DNA from: Linnemannia hyalina
Lineage: Eukaryota; Mortierellomycota; Mortierellomycetes; Mortierellales; Mortierellaceae
Length of the DNA stretch: 64,000 nt
Assembly: GCA_019671135.1 (NCBI GenBank)
Contig: JAHRHY010000005.1
Coordinates: 558,001-622,000, forward strand
Reading direction: 5' to 3'
How positions within the stretch are numbered: position 1 is the first letter of the stretch; the number at the start of each line of letters is the position of its first letter. The notes under the pieces were generated by a model that made no database searches, had not been told where the DNA came from, and saw only the letters and a list, made by a program, of their open reading frames with translations. The position numbers and the translations under genes are program-made. Of this stretch, positions 1 through 12,137 are shown one piece after another.

Positions 1-1985
1 CTGCCTGATCTGCGTAATCTCTCGGATATGTCGCAAGTCGTACCAACGATAGACAATACCCTCGATCTCAGGGCGGTGTTTCCGGAGATGGCCTTGAGGA
101 TTCCAGACCCCTTGGACAGTCCGTTGTCATCCTTAGAGAACTCCAGCGCCGGCACTAGAAATTTCTCCACATGGGTCTTGAACACACTCAGAGATGCAAC
201 CAGCAGCTCCTCTGGAAACAAGTGTTGCTGAAGTCCCCTTGCGTTCAGGATCGAGAGGCTCAGCACGACATGCTCCAAAGACAATGAGATCCTATCGAAC
301 AAACGATCAACCACATTGAGGCGATCCTCCCCAGCGGTCGCAAACTCCTCCGAAAACAGGGATATCACATCGATGGCGTCAAATTCGTTCATGGCTGACT
401 CGAGGTACTTCAAAAGCGTCGACAGGGTGTCGATTTGCACATCAATCAATAGTCCTTGCTTAGACAAATCCTGAACCGAACGATCAAGATGCTTCAGCTG
501 AGATCCCGAAAGATGTTTCCTAGTGCCGTTATTTTCGTCCGCACTCTCGACTGACTCCAAGAACTCGCTCACAGTGTCTTCAAACTCTGATGTTGGATCT
601 ATAACAAGAAACAACAAGAGTGTGAGTCGAGTTAATAAATATCCACCGCACCCTTAGTTCCTGCAAGACTGTAGATGGTAGATGGTAGATGGATCGTGTC
701 CAGCGTTACTTACCCACTGGCACACAAGAGGGCGTCCTTGATGTGGCTGTTGCGAGCGTGGAATTTGTTGAAGAAGCTTGCGAAAAAGGTATCACCACTT
801 CCAATAACACGCTCCTGTTGTTAGAAGGAGTGGCAGGTGGGTGTGTGGGCTCGAATCTGATGGGTGGCGCTGCAGGAGGAGCCCGTGACTTTAACTTTTT
901 AGGAGCCCTTGCCCGGATGTCGAGCTCATCGTCTGTTGTATCCTGAGCCCCCCTCTTTTGTGAGGTCATCGTTGGTGGACTGACATCTCTCGCTTCCACG
1001 CTTCCTTGTCTGCCGTCCAGTGCCCTTGACGGCTGTTGCGGCCGAAGTGCTGTGTTTTGCTGACGCGAAACCGCGCTGTCTCGGAGCTCGAGGAGCGCAT
1101 CATAAGGGTCGAGTACGGGTAATTGATAATCGCCCTCGGGTTGGATAGTTGATGGTCGCGACATTGTGCAATGATCCAGGACTGTTTGTGACAGGCCAGA
1201 CAGAGGCTGGTCGTAGTTTGGTGTGAAAGGCACACTGCTCGATGTGATCTGCGTCGCTGACATGAACCGACTAGAATCAAAGTAATCATAATAATGTGGA
1301 TTAATTACTGAATGTTACATGGGGCCTGCGCTGCGTTCGTCCAATAGAGCGTTAGAGAACTTACATGTCGTCCACGTTTGCGTTCGAGATGATAGTTTTC
1401 AGGTACTCGGTTTGAAAGTTGAAGGCATGTTGTGTGAGACCTTGCTGAGCCAGCATGTTCTGGACCGTTGCATCTTTTGGTTGTAGAAGTCGGAAGTCAG
1501 AGAAGGCAATACTCAACGACGGCAAGTCGCGGAGAACTAGAGTTATTTGACATAAGAGAGTTGCATGGTGGTGAATATACAAATATGTAAAAATGAAAAT
1601 GGTGGCGTTGCACGTCTCTCATAACTTTGGACATACTTGACTCTGTTGACGTGATGGACGACAATGCACTGTACTGCACACCAGCCTTTGCATTCGTCGG
1701 CAGGTGACCGATGGCCGCAGGGGTATCGTCGATCAGCTGAGGTTGGCACTGCTGCTGTTGTTGCTGTTGTTGTTGTTGTTGTTGTTGTTGCTGCTGATAG
1801 TGTTGCTGGTGCTGTTGCTGCTGCTGTTGTACATAAAGTTGTTGTTGCTGATGCAGCTGTTGCTGTTGCAGAAGTTGAGGGTGTAGCTGATGGTGTTGAT
1901 GTTGTGTGTTCTGCATTGCGTAGGTGTGGGTATGGGGTGGAATGGGAGACTGGCCGGGGAGGTCGTTGCTGTTGTGTGCGGCCAT
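1..1985 (-). CDS. Cohesin-loading factor SCC2/NIPBL-like, N-terminal part (runs off left edge)
   Basis: Four exons join in phase on the minus strand: 1985-1637, 1536-1365, 1270-714 and 598 to beyond 1, giving about 558 visible residues. The start at 1985 (MAAHNS) is chosen because upstream in-frame codons look like leader. Exon 1 holds long glutamine runs (about residues 35-95). Exon 3 is disordered, with a basic stretch (KRGAQD, APKKLKSR) that may be a nuclear signal. Exon 4 turns into ordered helical sequence, including LSTLLKYLESAMNEFDAID and LEHVVLSLSILNARGL followed by HLFPEELLVASL. This arrangement resembles the start of the HEAT-repeat part of Nipped-B/NIPBL/Mis4. In that family the protein loads cohesin on chromatin with SCC4/MAU2. 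The catalytic-type HEAT body lies outside the window, so the identity is inferred from pattern. It is divergent from the monooxygenase at 2991. Confidence 0.6.
1742..1880 (-). repeat. CAA/CAG (polyglutamine) tract inside SCC2-like exon 1
   Basis: On the plus strand this is a mixture of TTG and CTG triplets, translated as nearly pure glutamine with a few His, Leu and Tyr in the minus-strand gene. Hydrophobic plus-strand ORFs here (poly-Leu, poly-Val) are shadows of the repeat. Confidence 0.85.
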
Positions 1986-2990
1986 GATCGCTTGTTCGTG
2001 TGAGTAAGGAAAGTGCAAGCAGGAAGTGGCGGTTAATGAACAAAAGAAAGACAAAGAAAAGGGCAAACGAGAACGCACAAACAGAAACGCCACCATTTTC
2101 AAGGAGCGCGATCATTTGGGACCTGTGTGTTGTGGATGCACAAATGATAAGACTGCTTTCAGAAATGGTGGCAACACGGGTTGCGAATCGGAGACGAAGG
2201 GTATGCTTTGCCCATGTAGCCACCTCTGCCTAGAAAACGTGCCAGCTTGCTCACTACTTGCCCGGCGCTCTCAAACTCGTTCCAAGTTTCAAGCCGACAT
2301 TCATCTTGGCGCAAACCAACTGGAGATACCTAAGAAAATAAAATAGCGCGCCACACCGTATGTCTCCTCAACACTCGCTTTCAGCGAAGGCAATGCAAAT
2401 GCCATCTACTACGCCCCATAAACGCATTATTGGCAAGAGGATCGATAATATACATCCAAACGCTATGTCTGTCATCGGTGCCAAGAAAAAGCGTACGGCT
2501 TCTTTTTTCCTTTCCTTTTCTTTTCTATCCATTTTCTCTGCCATTGTGTTTTTGTCCGCACAAAAAATACTGTACCTGCCATTTGCAAAAGCATAAACAT
2601 AAATCAAGAGTGTTTGTGCGCCATTATGCATAGTCTACCTTCTCCTCCCAATGGTTTATTATGTCGCGAACACAAAGTGCTCTCAGCTGTTTTTTCTTTC
2701 GATGTCAGAATAGTTTGCAGGGGACCAATGCTTCGTCGATATGTGATTTGTCTCTTGTAACCTCGTTCTTCAAGGAAGGTACCTGTTCCAAATAGTCCTG
2801 GCCAACCACGACCACTCCCTTTCCCCACTTCCATATTTCCTCTGTTAATCCACTTTTTCCTCTCTTACTTTCTTCTCTTTTCTCCTTTTTTCATCCCCTC
2901 ACCCTCCTATTCCATTCACCCCCACGCATTAGACCAACAACCTCGCTCATACTCTCATCTTCAATTTATTCACTCTACCAGCCACTCAAA
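1986..2990. other. Divergent intergenic region (SCC2-like / FAD monooxygenase)
   Basis: About 1 kb separates two genes transcribed away from each other, so it must hold both promoters and leaders. A pyrimidine-rich stretch (about 2840-2985) directly precedes the 2991 start, as is usual for fungal 5' leaders. I see no convincing ORF, RNA gene or repeat. Confidence 0.6.
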
Positions 2991-5048
2991 ATGTCACTAC
3001 CTCCCCGTCCACGTCCTAAAGTCCTCATCGTCGGCGCCGGTCTGGGAGGTCTCATGCTCGGCATCCTGCTCGACAAGATTGGTGTCCCTTACCATATCTA
3101 CGAACGATCCCTCGAAGTCAAAGCCCTCGGTACCATTTTTCTTTCTCTTTCAGATTATTCCCCCTACATGACCTCTCTCTCATCACCCTCCGTTTTGTAC
3201 GCTTGCAACTAACAGTTTTCTTCTCGTCTACTTTATTTCCTTCTGTAGGCGCGTTGATGAGTTTTTCGGGGAATGTGTTACGCCTATTCGAGCAACTCGG
3301 GATGCTGGAGGAGGTCTTGAGTATCTCGATCCCGAGCGCAAACTCAACAATATACTCGGAGGACATGGACTTGCTGGCTGACCTCGGTATCCCCGGTTAC
3401 GAGAGCCTGTATGTCCCATCCTAGTACCCTATCTATTCATATCTCTCTTTCACCTTTGCGGTTATATACCCAGGACTAATCGTCGTTACAATACTTGTTT
3501 TCTTTACTCAGGTCCGGGTACAAGACAATCTTCTTTGCAAGACCAGATATGTACCATCTTATCCGGTCCAAAGTACCCTCACAAAACATCACTATGGGCA
3601 AAAAAATCGTCTCCGTCATCGACACACCTTCCTCCCAAAGTATCAAAATCCTTTGCTCCGACGATACCTCCTACGAGGGCGACATCCTGGTGGGTGCTGA
3701 TGGCGCATACAGCACCATCCGTCGAGAGATGCATGCCAGGATGGAACAGGAGGGATTGCTTTCGGAAGCGGATAAACAGGATTTTACGGTGCCGTATGTA
3801 TGTATGGTGGGCACGACGACGGCGAGGGATCCGGACAGGTACCCTGAGTTGAAGGATGATGTGGCCCATTTGCATCATGTCATTGGTAACAGTACCCGGT
3901 ATAGTGTAAGTTTATTTTTGGCAGGAATTATTTTTCCCCATGAAAAGGGTTTGTCCAAATTGACATTGAGTTGTTCATTTCTATCTCTCATCAACCTTCT
4001 CTCTCTCTCTCTGTCGTCGTATCAGTGGACAACAATCACGATCTCAAAGAACAGGATCTGCTGGAGTGTCATGGCCCAAATCAAGTCCGAATCCGAGGCC
4101 AACCAGCTCCGACTCTCCAGCACAGAATGGGGTCCCGAAGCCGCCGAGTCCATGATCAAGGAAGTCCACGATTTCCCCATCAAATTGGGAGGCGGAGCAG
4201 GAGTGCTAGGCGACATTATCGACGCCACCCCTCCAGATGTTGTTTCCAAGGTCATGCTCGAGGAAAAGTTGTTTGAGCAGTGGTCTCATGGACGGATTGT
4301 CTTGATCGGTGACGGTAAGTTAAAGAGAGCTGTGGCTAACGACTAAGCCAGTTGGTTCTCCTTGATATATTTTGTTGCAAGGTGAAAGACGTAGTGGGGG
4401 AGCGTTTTTGGGGTACCTCTTTCGCGTCCTTCTTTCTTGGCCATGCTAGCTAGCCTAACTGACCTCTCTGCTTTTTTTTTTGCACCTGCTTCTCAATTGC
4501 TTCTCCCTCTGGCCCTAGCTTGCCACAAGGTAAAAAGATGAAGAAAACAACCTTCTCCCATAATCACAAGCAAACTATTCCCAACAATAACTAACCTTAT
4601 CTCTCACCACACATGCGCTCGCACATACCTCCCAATCTAGATGCTCCCAACCTCAGGTCAAGGCGCGATCAACGCCATGCAAGATGCCCTCATCCTCACA
4701 AACTGCATCTACGACCTCCAAGACCTCTCCCCCTCAACCCTAACCACAACCTTTCAATCCTACCAATCCCAACGCTATGACCACGCAAAACACTGTATCG
4801 CTTCCTCAAAACTTAACGCCAAAATCTCGTCCGGCCAAACTTGGACCGAGAAAGTAACGAGGTACCTGGTTTTCAATTTCTTGCCAAAGTGGATTCTGCT
4901 GAGGACTTTTACGCAGCATGTGGTGTATAGGCCACAGGCGAGCTTTTTGCCGGTGGTAGAGGATCGTGGGTCGGTGGCGTCGTTGCCTCAGAAGGTGTCG
5001 TGGAGGTACCAAGCTGAGTTGGATGCTGCTGCTGCTCATAAACCGTAG
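2991..5048 (+). CDS. FAD-dependent monooxygenase (class A flavoprotein hydroxylase family)
   Basis: Six exons join in phase: 2991-3129, 3249-3408, 3512-3905, 4026-4314, 4519-4529 and 4641-5048, giving 466 aa. The N terminus has the Rossmann dinucleotide motif VLIVGAGLGG (Gly15, 17, 20). A DG-type motif, LVGADGAYSTIRRE, lies near residue 155. The second FAD-binding motif, GDACHKMLPTSGQGA, lies at about 326-340. Together these identify the salicylate hydroxylase/kynurenine monooxygenase-like FAD_binding_3 fold. Such enzymes hydroxylate aromatic or polyketide-type substrates using NAD(P)H and oxygen; the substrate here cannot be told. The fifth exon is only 11 nt and supplies part of the GD motif. 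A poly(A) signal AATAAA lies at 5109-5114. The gene is convergent with the peptidase at 5152. Confidence 0.9.
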
Positions 5049-5151
5049 ATGGAGTGGTATATTTTTTTGCATGCCCTCGTTTTTCTAATATATATTTTGT
5101 TTCTTTTTAATAAATCACGTATCCTCAAAAACTGATGAAGAGGAGGGACAG

Positions 5152-8100
5152 CTAGAGCTCAAAACTATCGGTCAGGATGGAAAAGTAGGTCAAGGTAGTC
5201 CAGACCGGCCGCCGCTTAACAATCTGTCTCATCACTCCAATCTCCCCACTGCCCTCCAACTCCCTCTCTGTATCCCGTCCAAACCCTTCAGTCTCCATAG
5301 CCGTCAACTCCACCTTCAATTTGTCGTCAGGACCTGTCGCATAATACTCCAGATCAATTCTCCACCCATCACTCACAAACCCGCCCACATGTCGAATCAC
5401 ATAATGCGTCGGGTAAGGGAATGGATCCGAAGAACCCAAAGACCAGGACGAGAGATGGGTATCGAAACTGGCGACCGTCCAGATGTACTCGGGGTGGGTA
5501 CACAGGATGGTCAAACGACGCAGACCCGTCTTGGGATCGTAGTGGACATTCTCGGCGGTGAGCTTGGGTGCGCCTTGGATCAAATCCGTCAGGGGTGCGG
5601 CCGACTCTGCAATAGTCTTGTTGGTCGTCTGAGCACGGATATATGGGGTCGTGTCAAGGACATAGGACTCCAAGAACTGGTTGAAGGGGTAGATAGCGTT
5701 CCAGTCCGTAGGGTTATCGGACGCAGTTCGGAATGTAGATTTGGCATTGAACATGGACTCGACTTCGGTCACATAGGGCTCGTAGAATGGACCGGGGTCG
5801 GCATGAGCCAGGTAGAGGACCGACTCGCCAGAGGCCATGTTGCGGACATGCTGGACAAAAACGCGCTTGGGGTGGAGTTCGTCATACGGAGACATGATCG
5901 CCGACGATAGGAGAACAGTGATCAAGTGGAAGGCAAGGAGGCCCAGAATGATTCGCTTGAGGACTTTTCGACCAAACCGGTGAGCAAAAGCCAACAAGGG
6001 CGGGCAAAAGACAAACGTGACGAATCCTGACAAGACGGCCACGATGTTATCGACGGGGGCATCGACACCGATGCGACCAGTCAGGGGGATAAACATATCC
6101 AGCAAACTAAAGCAAACGAACGAAAAGTACGAGGTTGGGAGGAGGGCTGCGATAAAGTAGGTCGCATAGTCGACGCTGAACACCTCCGGTCCATCGCGGC
6201 GTTCCATAGCAGCCTTCTTGTGGTTGAAGATCAAGGCGACAGTGATGCTGAGGGCAAAGAGCGCAAAGACGTAACTGCTCGCGAGTCCGACATAGGAGAC
6301 CACACCGAGAGCAATGGTGAAGAATAATTGGAGACTGGAGAAGGCGCTCAGCTCGTTGGCGCCACTGCTAGCTTTCTTGTTGTGGAACAGGTACTGGACC
6401 GTGAACATTCCAGCCAGGGACATGGGTCCAAAGAGGAAGACCGACAGCCACTCGTGCGAGAACCACTGCATGGATGAGCCCAGAGCCTTGAGCAAGACGA
6501 CCGAAAAGTTGGGCAGGAGTAGTGCGACAATGAACGAAAGGAAAATCGAAACTGTGCCTCGGAACGATGGACGAGAGATTTGAGACGCCATCGTCAACAG
6601 AGCAACACCGCCAATCAGCACATGGGACCGGATCGCGGCTGTCCAGGAGTAGGCGACAAAGAAGAGCCCAAACACATCAAAGAAAACCACGCTCGACGTC
6701 ATCTCGAGGCCGACCAGGTTTGCTTCGTTGGTCAGATATGTCGCCAGGGCAAGAGTATTCTCGCCCATGTGCTGGGGCAGGCCGCTCTCCAAGAATTCGT
6801 CCAGGTCCAAGTGGGTGTGATACAGGTAACTGTTCTTGTACACCGCCATGTCCAGTCCAGTGAGATTGCCATAGTCGTAAAACTGTCGAAAGTCGGTGTC
6901 GGAGAGGATGAGTCCGGTAGCAAACAAATCGTTCGCGAGGACAGTTCCATGGGGGTAAGGAACAGTTGTGTAGGCATCGATCATTTCCCGTGAGTTGGCC
7001 TGGAAGAGGATCTCGGGACCAGATGTGCCGCATGCCTCGAGATTGACGACAGCGCGGACCTTGTCTTTAAGTTCGTGCTGAGTAATAAAGTAATGCGACG
7101 CGTCCTGCAAGGACTCTTCTCCTCCGTTGAACACTATCGATCGCGCACGGTTAAAATATTGGAAAATAAGAGCATGAGCATGAGCATAGATAGAAGAAAC
7201 AAACATTACACAAAGAAAATTAAAACAAACCGATCGCGCCTACGGAAAATGATGCTGTTCTTCTTTGGAGCGGGTCGGAGGGACATGATGCGAAGGATCT
7301 CGATCATAACACCGCAGCCGAGGGCATCATCAGCAGCTCCGGGGCTGCCAAGAGTCGTGTCGTAGTGAGCATTCAGCAGGATGGCATTCTCATCGCACTC
7401 GGGGCCACAGGACAGACGGACGACGATGTTAGTCATGTTGGTGTACATCTTCATCACCACTGTGTGACAAGACCATCAAAGGGAGAGAAGGAAGAGAATA
7501 AAACAAGGCTTAGTTCATGTCGTAACTTGGCCATTACTTTTATCAAAAAGCACGATGACGACGATGAAGGATGTTGAAGGATGGAGGAGGAGGGACAGAA
7601 AAAGAGTAGTAATAGAAAGACGAACCTTTGGACATGAAATCAAAGCGGTGGGATCCATCTCCGACTTGGACCCACATGTCAAAGTTGGGCAAATCCTGTG
7701 CACCTCGAAGGGACTCGAGTCTGGCCTGGTCCTTCAGAGCCGCGAGTTCCTTGATGAGGTAGTTCTTTGTCTCGAGCTCCTGCTCTGTGCCGACGACTCT
7801 GTAGCCAATATCCCTGGTCATATGGCGGACGATGACTCGGACATTCTCCTCCGAGAACTGGAGCTTACCCGTCACGGGATCTTGGCCTTCATAGACAGGG
7901 ACAGGAAGCGTGTAGTGGATCTGGAACATGACCATGACGATCACGGTCAGGAAGCCAAGGAAGACCGCCCAGGCAGAGAGGATGGTTTTGAGGCCAGAGA
8001 AGCCAGAGTGGGTCTTCTTGGCGGCGCCAAGGGTGTACTGACTGTTGGTGCTGGTGGATTTGCGATGGTGGCCTGTACTTGGATTTTTTGAAATCCGGTG

Positions 8101-8259
8101 GTCGGCCATGAATGCGTTTCCAAAGGGGGAACGTATTGCGGCGTCGACTAGAGTCTCGGGGGAGAAGAGGGAGACGGTAGGGGTATGGTTGTTGTCTTGG
8201 TCGTCATTGTCAAAGGTGTTGTTGAAATGGCGCTGTTTGAGGGCGTCGATAGTTTCCAT
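5152..8259 (-). CDS. M28-family membrane metallopeptidase (ERMP1 / vacuolar membrane protease type)
   Basis: Three exons join in phase: 8259-7626, 7459-7244 and 7133-5152, giving 943 aa. One transmembrane helix (about residues 95-120) precedes a luminal M28 peptidase domain, followed by about eight membrane helices and a C-terminal luminal domain, the layout of ERMP1/Fxna and yeast Pff1. Zinc site residues are visible: His243 in NAHYDT, Asp255 in GAADDALG, catalytic Glu289 and zinc-binding Glu290 in NGGEES, Glu316 in NLEA, and His389 in YHTHLD. All expected ligands are present, so it should be an active co-catalytic zinc aminopeptidase facing the ER or vacuole lumen. The physiological substrate is not predictable. 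No signal cleavage is evident; the first helix acts as an anchor. Confidence 0.92.
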
Positions 8260-9768
8260 TCAGGCAGTTGTAGAGATGAAGACAGAGAGAGGAGAGAGAG
8301 AGAGTAAGAGAAGATAAAAGAGGGCGATCTATGAGAAGGCGATCTATGAGAAGGCGAGGTAAATGGTCATAAAAATGTGCTAGAGAATTGTATTCGTCAG
8401 AGGAGGGAAGGGATGGAAGTAGAGGAAGGAAGGGAAGTAGGTAAGGAAGCAAGGAAGGAAGGAAGGAAGGAAGGAAGGAAGGAAGGAAGGAAGGAAGGAA
8501 AATGTCGGTACTCTTGCCAGGGGAAGGATGGGAGAGGAAGAGAAGGGAAGAGAAGAGAATTGACGCTGCGTTGATAAATGAATGGGGCGGGCAGGCAGTG
8601 GCGAGTGGCGATGAAAATGAAACAGCAGCCTCTGTACTGTACATGTACTTGTTCAGACTGTCCGCTGGACAAGGTCGGGGGTCATGCCCCAGAAGTGGGG
8701 GGGATACTGCGATTCAATCAAGCAGACAGGCACAGGGACCATGAGGGAGGAGCTTGGTTTGGCTAGGGGTAACTTGATTGACAAAGACGATAACTTGCCC
8801 CAATGCTCAATACTCCGAGCCCAAGCAGGTTATTTGCAAACCATACAGCCATTGGACTATCATGGCTACTGCCTCAACCTACACTCACATCAATATCGCA
8901 ACAATACAGACACATAAACGTAAACAAAAACAAGCTGCCAGTTCTTTAATCCTCCCTCGTGTCCCTTTTGTCCTCTTGCCTCTGATCTGTCATCCCCCTT
9001 CCATTCTTTCTCCTATACTTCTATTCTTCTTCCTGCCTTCCGAGTGAGTGCCACAGAAAAAGCATGGGCCACATGGCGTAGAGCACATACAAAGGGACTC
9101 CCACTTAACCCTATTTCTTCTTTGTCTTTTTGTCCACCTTTACACCTCGTGTCCGTGTCCGTGATCGAAACAAAAACAGGGGGTAGCAATGAGACCAAGG
9201 AAAGGACAGACAATAAAACAATAAACACGAACGGGTTATAATTCGTGTGTCTTGTGCTCTGCATGTTGCGCTTTGGTCAATCTGTGTTTTTTCTTGTAAA
9301 AGCGATAATCATTCACCATACGTCGACTTTTCGGACTTTTTTGCGCTTTGTTTGTTGTGCTTGGTTGTCAAGAAAGGATGAAGATTCACCCTTCCCCCCC
9401 CCCCCTTACCTTCACTGGAGAGCCCTCGGATCACCTTTTCCCTTCTGAGTCAGTTCTTCCTTTTCTCACTCTCCCTTCTTTTTGACGCAAACGACCCTGT
9501 GATGCCCTCTTGTGGTCGTGTCGTCAGACAAGGGACGCATTCAAGTCAGGAGTCTCAAGATCGAGGTTGATCGGAGATTGCACGACCAAAGGTCGCGTGC
9601 AAATCAGGGGCACGCACAATAGTAAACAAATGGGCTATTTCCGGCATCATTAACCTACTATTTGCTCCTCCCACCACTATAAAACACTGCATCACGTCTC
9701 CAGAGAAGCTACAGTAGCTAGGTTTAGCTTTATTTGACCCATCAATGAGGAACAAGGGTAAGGAAGGG
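8260..9768. other. Intergenic region with simple repeats
   Basis: About 1.5 kb lies between the 5' end of the M28 peptidase gene and the 3' end of coilin. It contains a 15-bp direct tandem duplication (8323-8337 and 8338-8352), an AAGG microsatellite, a C-run near 9395-9406 and, at 9729-9734, TTTATT, a possible minus-strand poly(A) signal for coilin. No credible coding sequence is seen. Confidence 0.6.
8451..8500. repeat. AAGG tetranucleotide microsatellite
   Basis: Uninterrupted AAGG repeat of about 12 copies in the upstream region of the M28 peptidase gene. Imperfect GGAA-rich sequence flanks it on the left. Frames across it encode repetitive Lys/Glu/Gly or Pro/Ser/Leu artefacts. Confidence 0.95.
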
Positions 9769-11850
9769 TCACCTCTTGGAGATGATCCTGCAGTCGGCAA
9801 GACCTAGAATGTCAAAGGAGACAATGCCTCGGCGGGCACGCTCAACCTCTTCCTCGTCATAGATGTCAAACTTGCCTAGAATGGGGTTGCCATCATCGTC
9901 CAGTTGAACAGGCGTCCTGAACTTCCGTGCGAGTTGAACCTCTGCCGTCATGTCCGTCGTCGAGTAAGAAAGCACCGTTGCCTCCTTGAAGTCAGAGATG
10001 ATAGGCTGATACGAAGGACCCATCTCCAATGTCTAATAAAACCACGAGCAAAGTATGCTTAGTACGGCATTCAAAATGCATTTTGTAAACGGTGTAACTA
10101 AAAGAATAGTTTTCACGTAGAACAGGCCTATACCTTGAATGCAATCACATCGCCAATAGCCAGGCTGTCCTCTGATTTGGGCAGGCTGTGGTAGTCCCGA
10201 GGAGTTACGTCCACTTCAGACGGGTCGTCAGACTCCTTTTCAGCGGGCACTGTCTTCTTGGATCCCGAATCCTTCTGCTTGACGCCGGTCTCAGGCTGAG
10301 GTGTTTCCGGTACTTCTTGGGCCGTGCCGTTGGGTTTCTTCTGGGTGGACCGAGTGACGCGCTTTGGGGTCGTCTTGGTTATGAGTTCGCTGTCCTTGAG
10401 GTCGACGCTGGTCATGATGACTTTTGGTGGCGTAGAAGCTTGAGTAGGTGCTTTCCTGTTCGCCTGAGGAGAAGGTATCTTATTGTTGTTGTGAGCAGAG
10501 TCCTTTCCGTTTGCTTGGGGTGCAGCCTTTCCAGACGTCCGGACGGGTGGTGTTGCTGGCGTGGCGTCGACGAGTTGGGTTACTGCTACGGTGTGTCTCT
10601 TCAAAGGGTTGCCCGAAGTATCTGATCCAGAGACTGCCTCTTCACGAGCCTCGGCGAGTTTCATCTTGAGAAGCTTTCGACGCGCGTTCCGGGACTTTGT
10701 CGCACCCATGCCCATTCCTGGAACTATCCTGGTGACGGCAGCCTTCTTTTCATCCTTCTTGTTGCTGTCGCTCTCACTGCTGCTGCTGTCGGAATCACTG
10801 TCGGAATCACTGCTGTTGGAATCGCTGTCGCTGCTGTCTGATGAGTCCTTGTTGCTATTAGAGGTGTCACTGCTGCTGCTGCTGTCGGAAGAGGAGCCGG
10901 AGGAAGAGGAGGAGGACATCGCCACTTTCTTTGGCTGAGATGTTGATTCTGGCGCGAAGCGGACGTTTCGTCTTTCGTTCACGGATTGGTCAAGGTCAAC
11001 GTTCACTGTCCTGTTGTTTTTCGATCGCTTGGTGCCATTGGTCTCAGCTCCCTTGGAATTCTGGCCGCTGGTGTTTGTCTTGGTGTTGTTGTTGGTGTTC
11101 GTGTTGGAGGCTGCATCCCCCTTGTTGTTCTTTTGATTATTATTCTTGTTTTTCTTGTTGGCCTTTGCTTGCACGTTGTCTTTGGAGGGCAATTGCTGGC
11201 TGTTCTGTTGCGGCTTGTTGTTGTTGCTGTTGTTCTGCTTCGCCTTCTTGTTGTTTTGTTGATTTTTCTTCTTGTTGTTCTGGGCGTTGGGCTGTTGTTT
11301 CTGTTGACCCTGTCCAGACTGCTGCACCTGTATGTTGTGCTGTTTGACAAGTGGTGCTGTTGGTTTCTTGTTGGGTGGTGTGGATTTCATCTTTTTCGAC
11401 GCTTTCCGGTCTGCGGTGTTTGAGAGTCCAGCATCCTCGCTCGATCGCTTCTTTCCTCCTGACACTGGAAGATGACGCGGTGGCAAGCCGTCGCCCTTTT
11501 TCCTGATCATGACCCTACAAAAAGCCAAAGTAAAGCCATAGCTCCATGTTATTAACTCGGTGCATTTTGGCCTGTTTCTCCTTGTATTTATTAGATATGC
11601 GAACAACTTGTTGAGCAAACAAAGAAACATACTGGAGAAGGTCACCATCTTTCAAAGATCCAGCAATGGTAGACGCTGGCAGAAGGAAGAACCCATCGAG
11701 ATCGAGACGCGTTGTCTTGCAGTATTGGTCCAGATTAAAGCCCTTCCTGACGACCCGTTGGAGGTCGTGGATAGTCGAACACGAGGCGGGGACCTCGTAC
11801 CAGCACTTGTATGCTGGAAGAGGGTCCTCGAAGGTCAGGCGGATTCGCAT
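9769..11850 (-). CDS. Coilin (Cajal body scaffold protein)
   Basis: Three exons join in phase: 11850-11633, 11514-10134 and 10032-9769, giving 620 aa. The first about 75 residues match the coilin N-terminal self-association domain: MRIRLTFEDPLP, then a ubiquitin-like pattern ending SLKDGDLLQV. The middle is disordered: Lys-rich stretches (KKRSSED, KASKKMK), Gln/Asn-rich sequence and a long acidic Ser-Asp tract near residues 315-370. The last about 110 residues match the coilin Tudor-like domain: GDVIAFKTLEMGPSYQP, SDFKEATVLSY, then GKFDIYDEEEVE. Coilin organises Cajal bodies, where snRNPs mature. Splicing restores FKTLEMG exactly across the last intron. It lies head-to-head with the RBM22-like splicing factor. 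Confidence is high because both ends match. Confidence 0.9.
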
Positions 11851-12137
11851 GGTGATTGGGAAGGAGTGCTTCTTGGATTTGTCAGCGATTGGGTTCCTGA
11901 TCAGCGGTTAGGAATGAGCTGCCGTCCTGTCGTGTGTGGAGTCAATGCACAAAAAAACAAAAAGTGCAAGGCAAGAAAAGACGAAGCCTAATATCGATTA
12001 ATAAGCCACCGCTCCCAAGCTACAAGAGTTTCATTTATGCGCTCGATCAGACAAACTTGCATCACATCACTCACTCGTTTGTTTGCCACTTCCCCCCTTG
12101 CTTTCTTCACCCTCACCTTCATCGACAACACAAAGCC
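11851..12137. promoter_or_regulatory. Shared divergent promoter region, coilin / RBM22-like
   Basis: Only 287 bp separate the two start codons, which face away from each other, so both promoters and leaders must overlap here. A pyrimidine-rich stretch precedes the RBM22-like start. No specific factor site could be assigned. Confidence 0.6.

Noticed and set aside
1664..1987. Plus-strand poly-Val and poly-Leu ORFs
   Set aside because: Shadows of the polyglutamine-coding repeat on the opposite strand.
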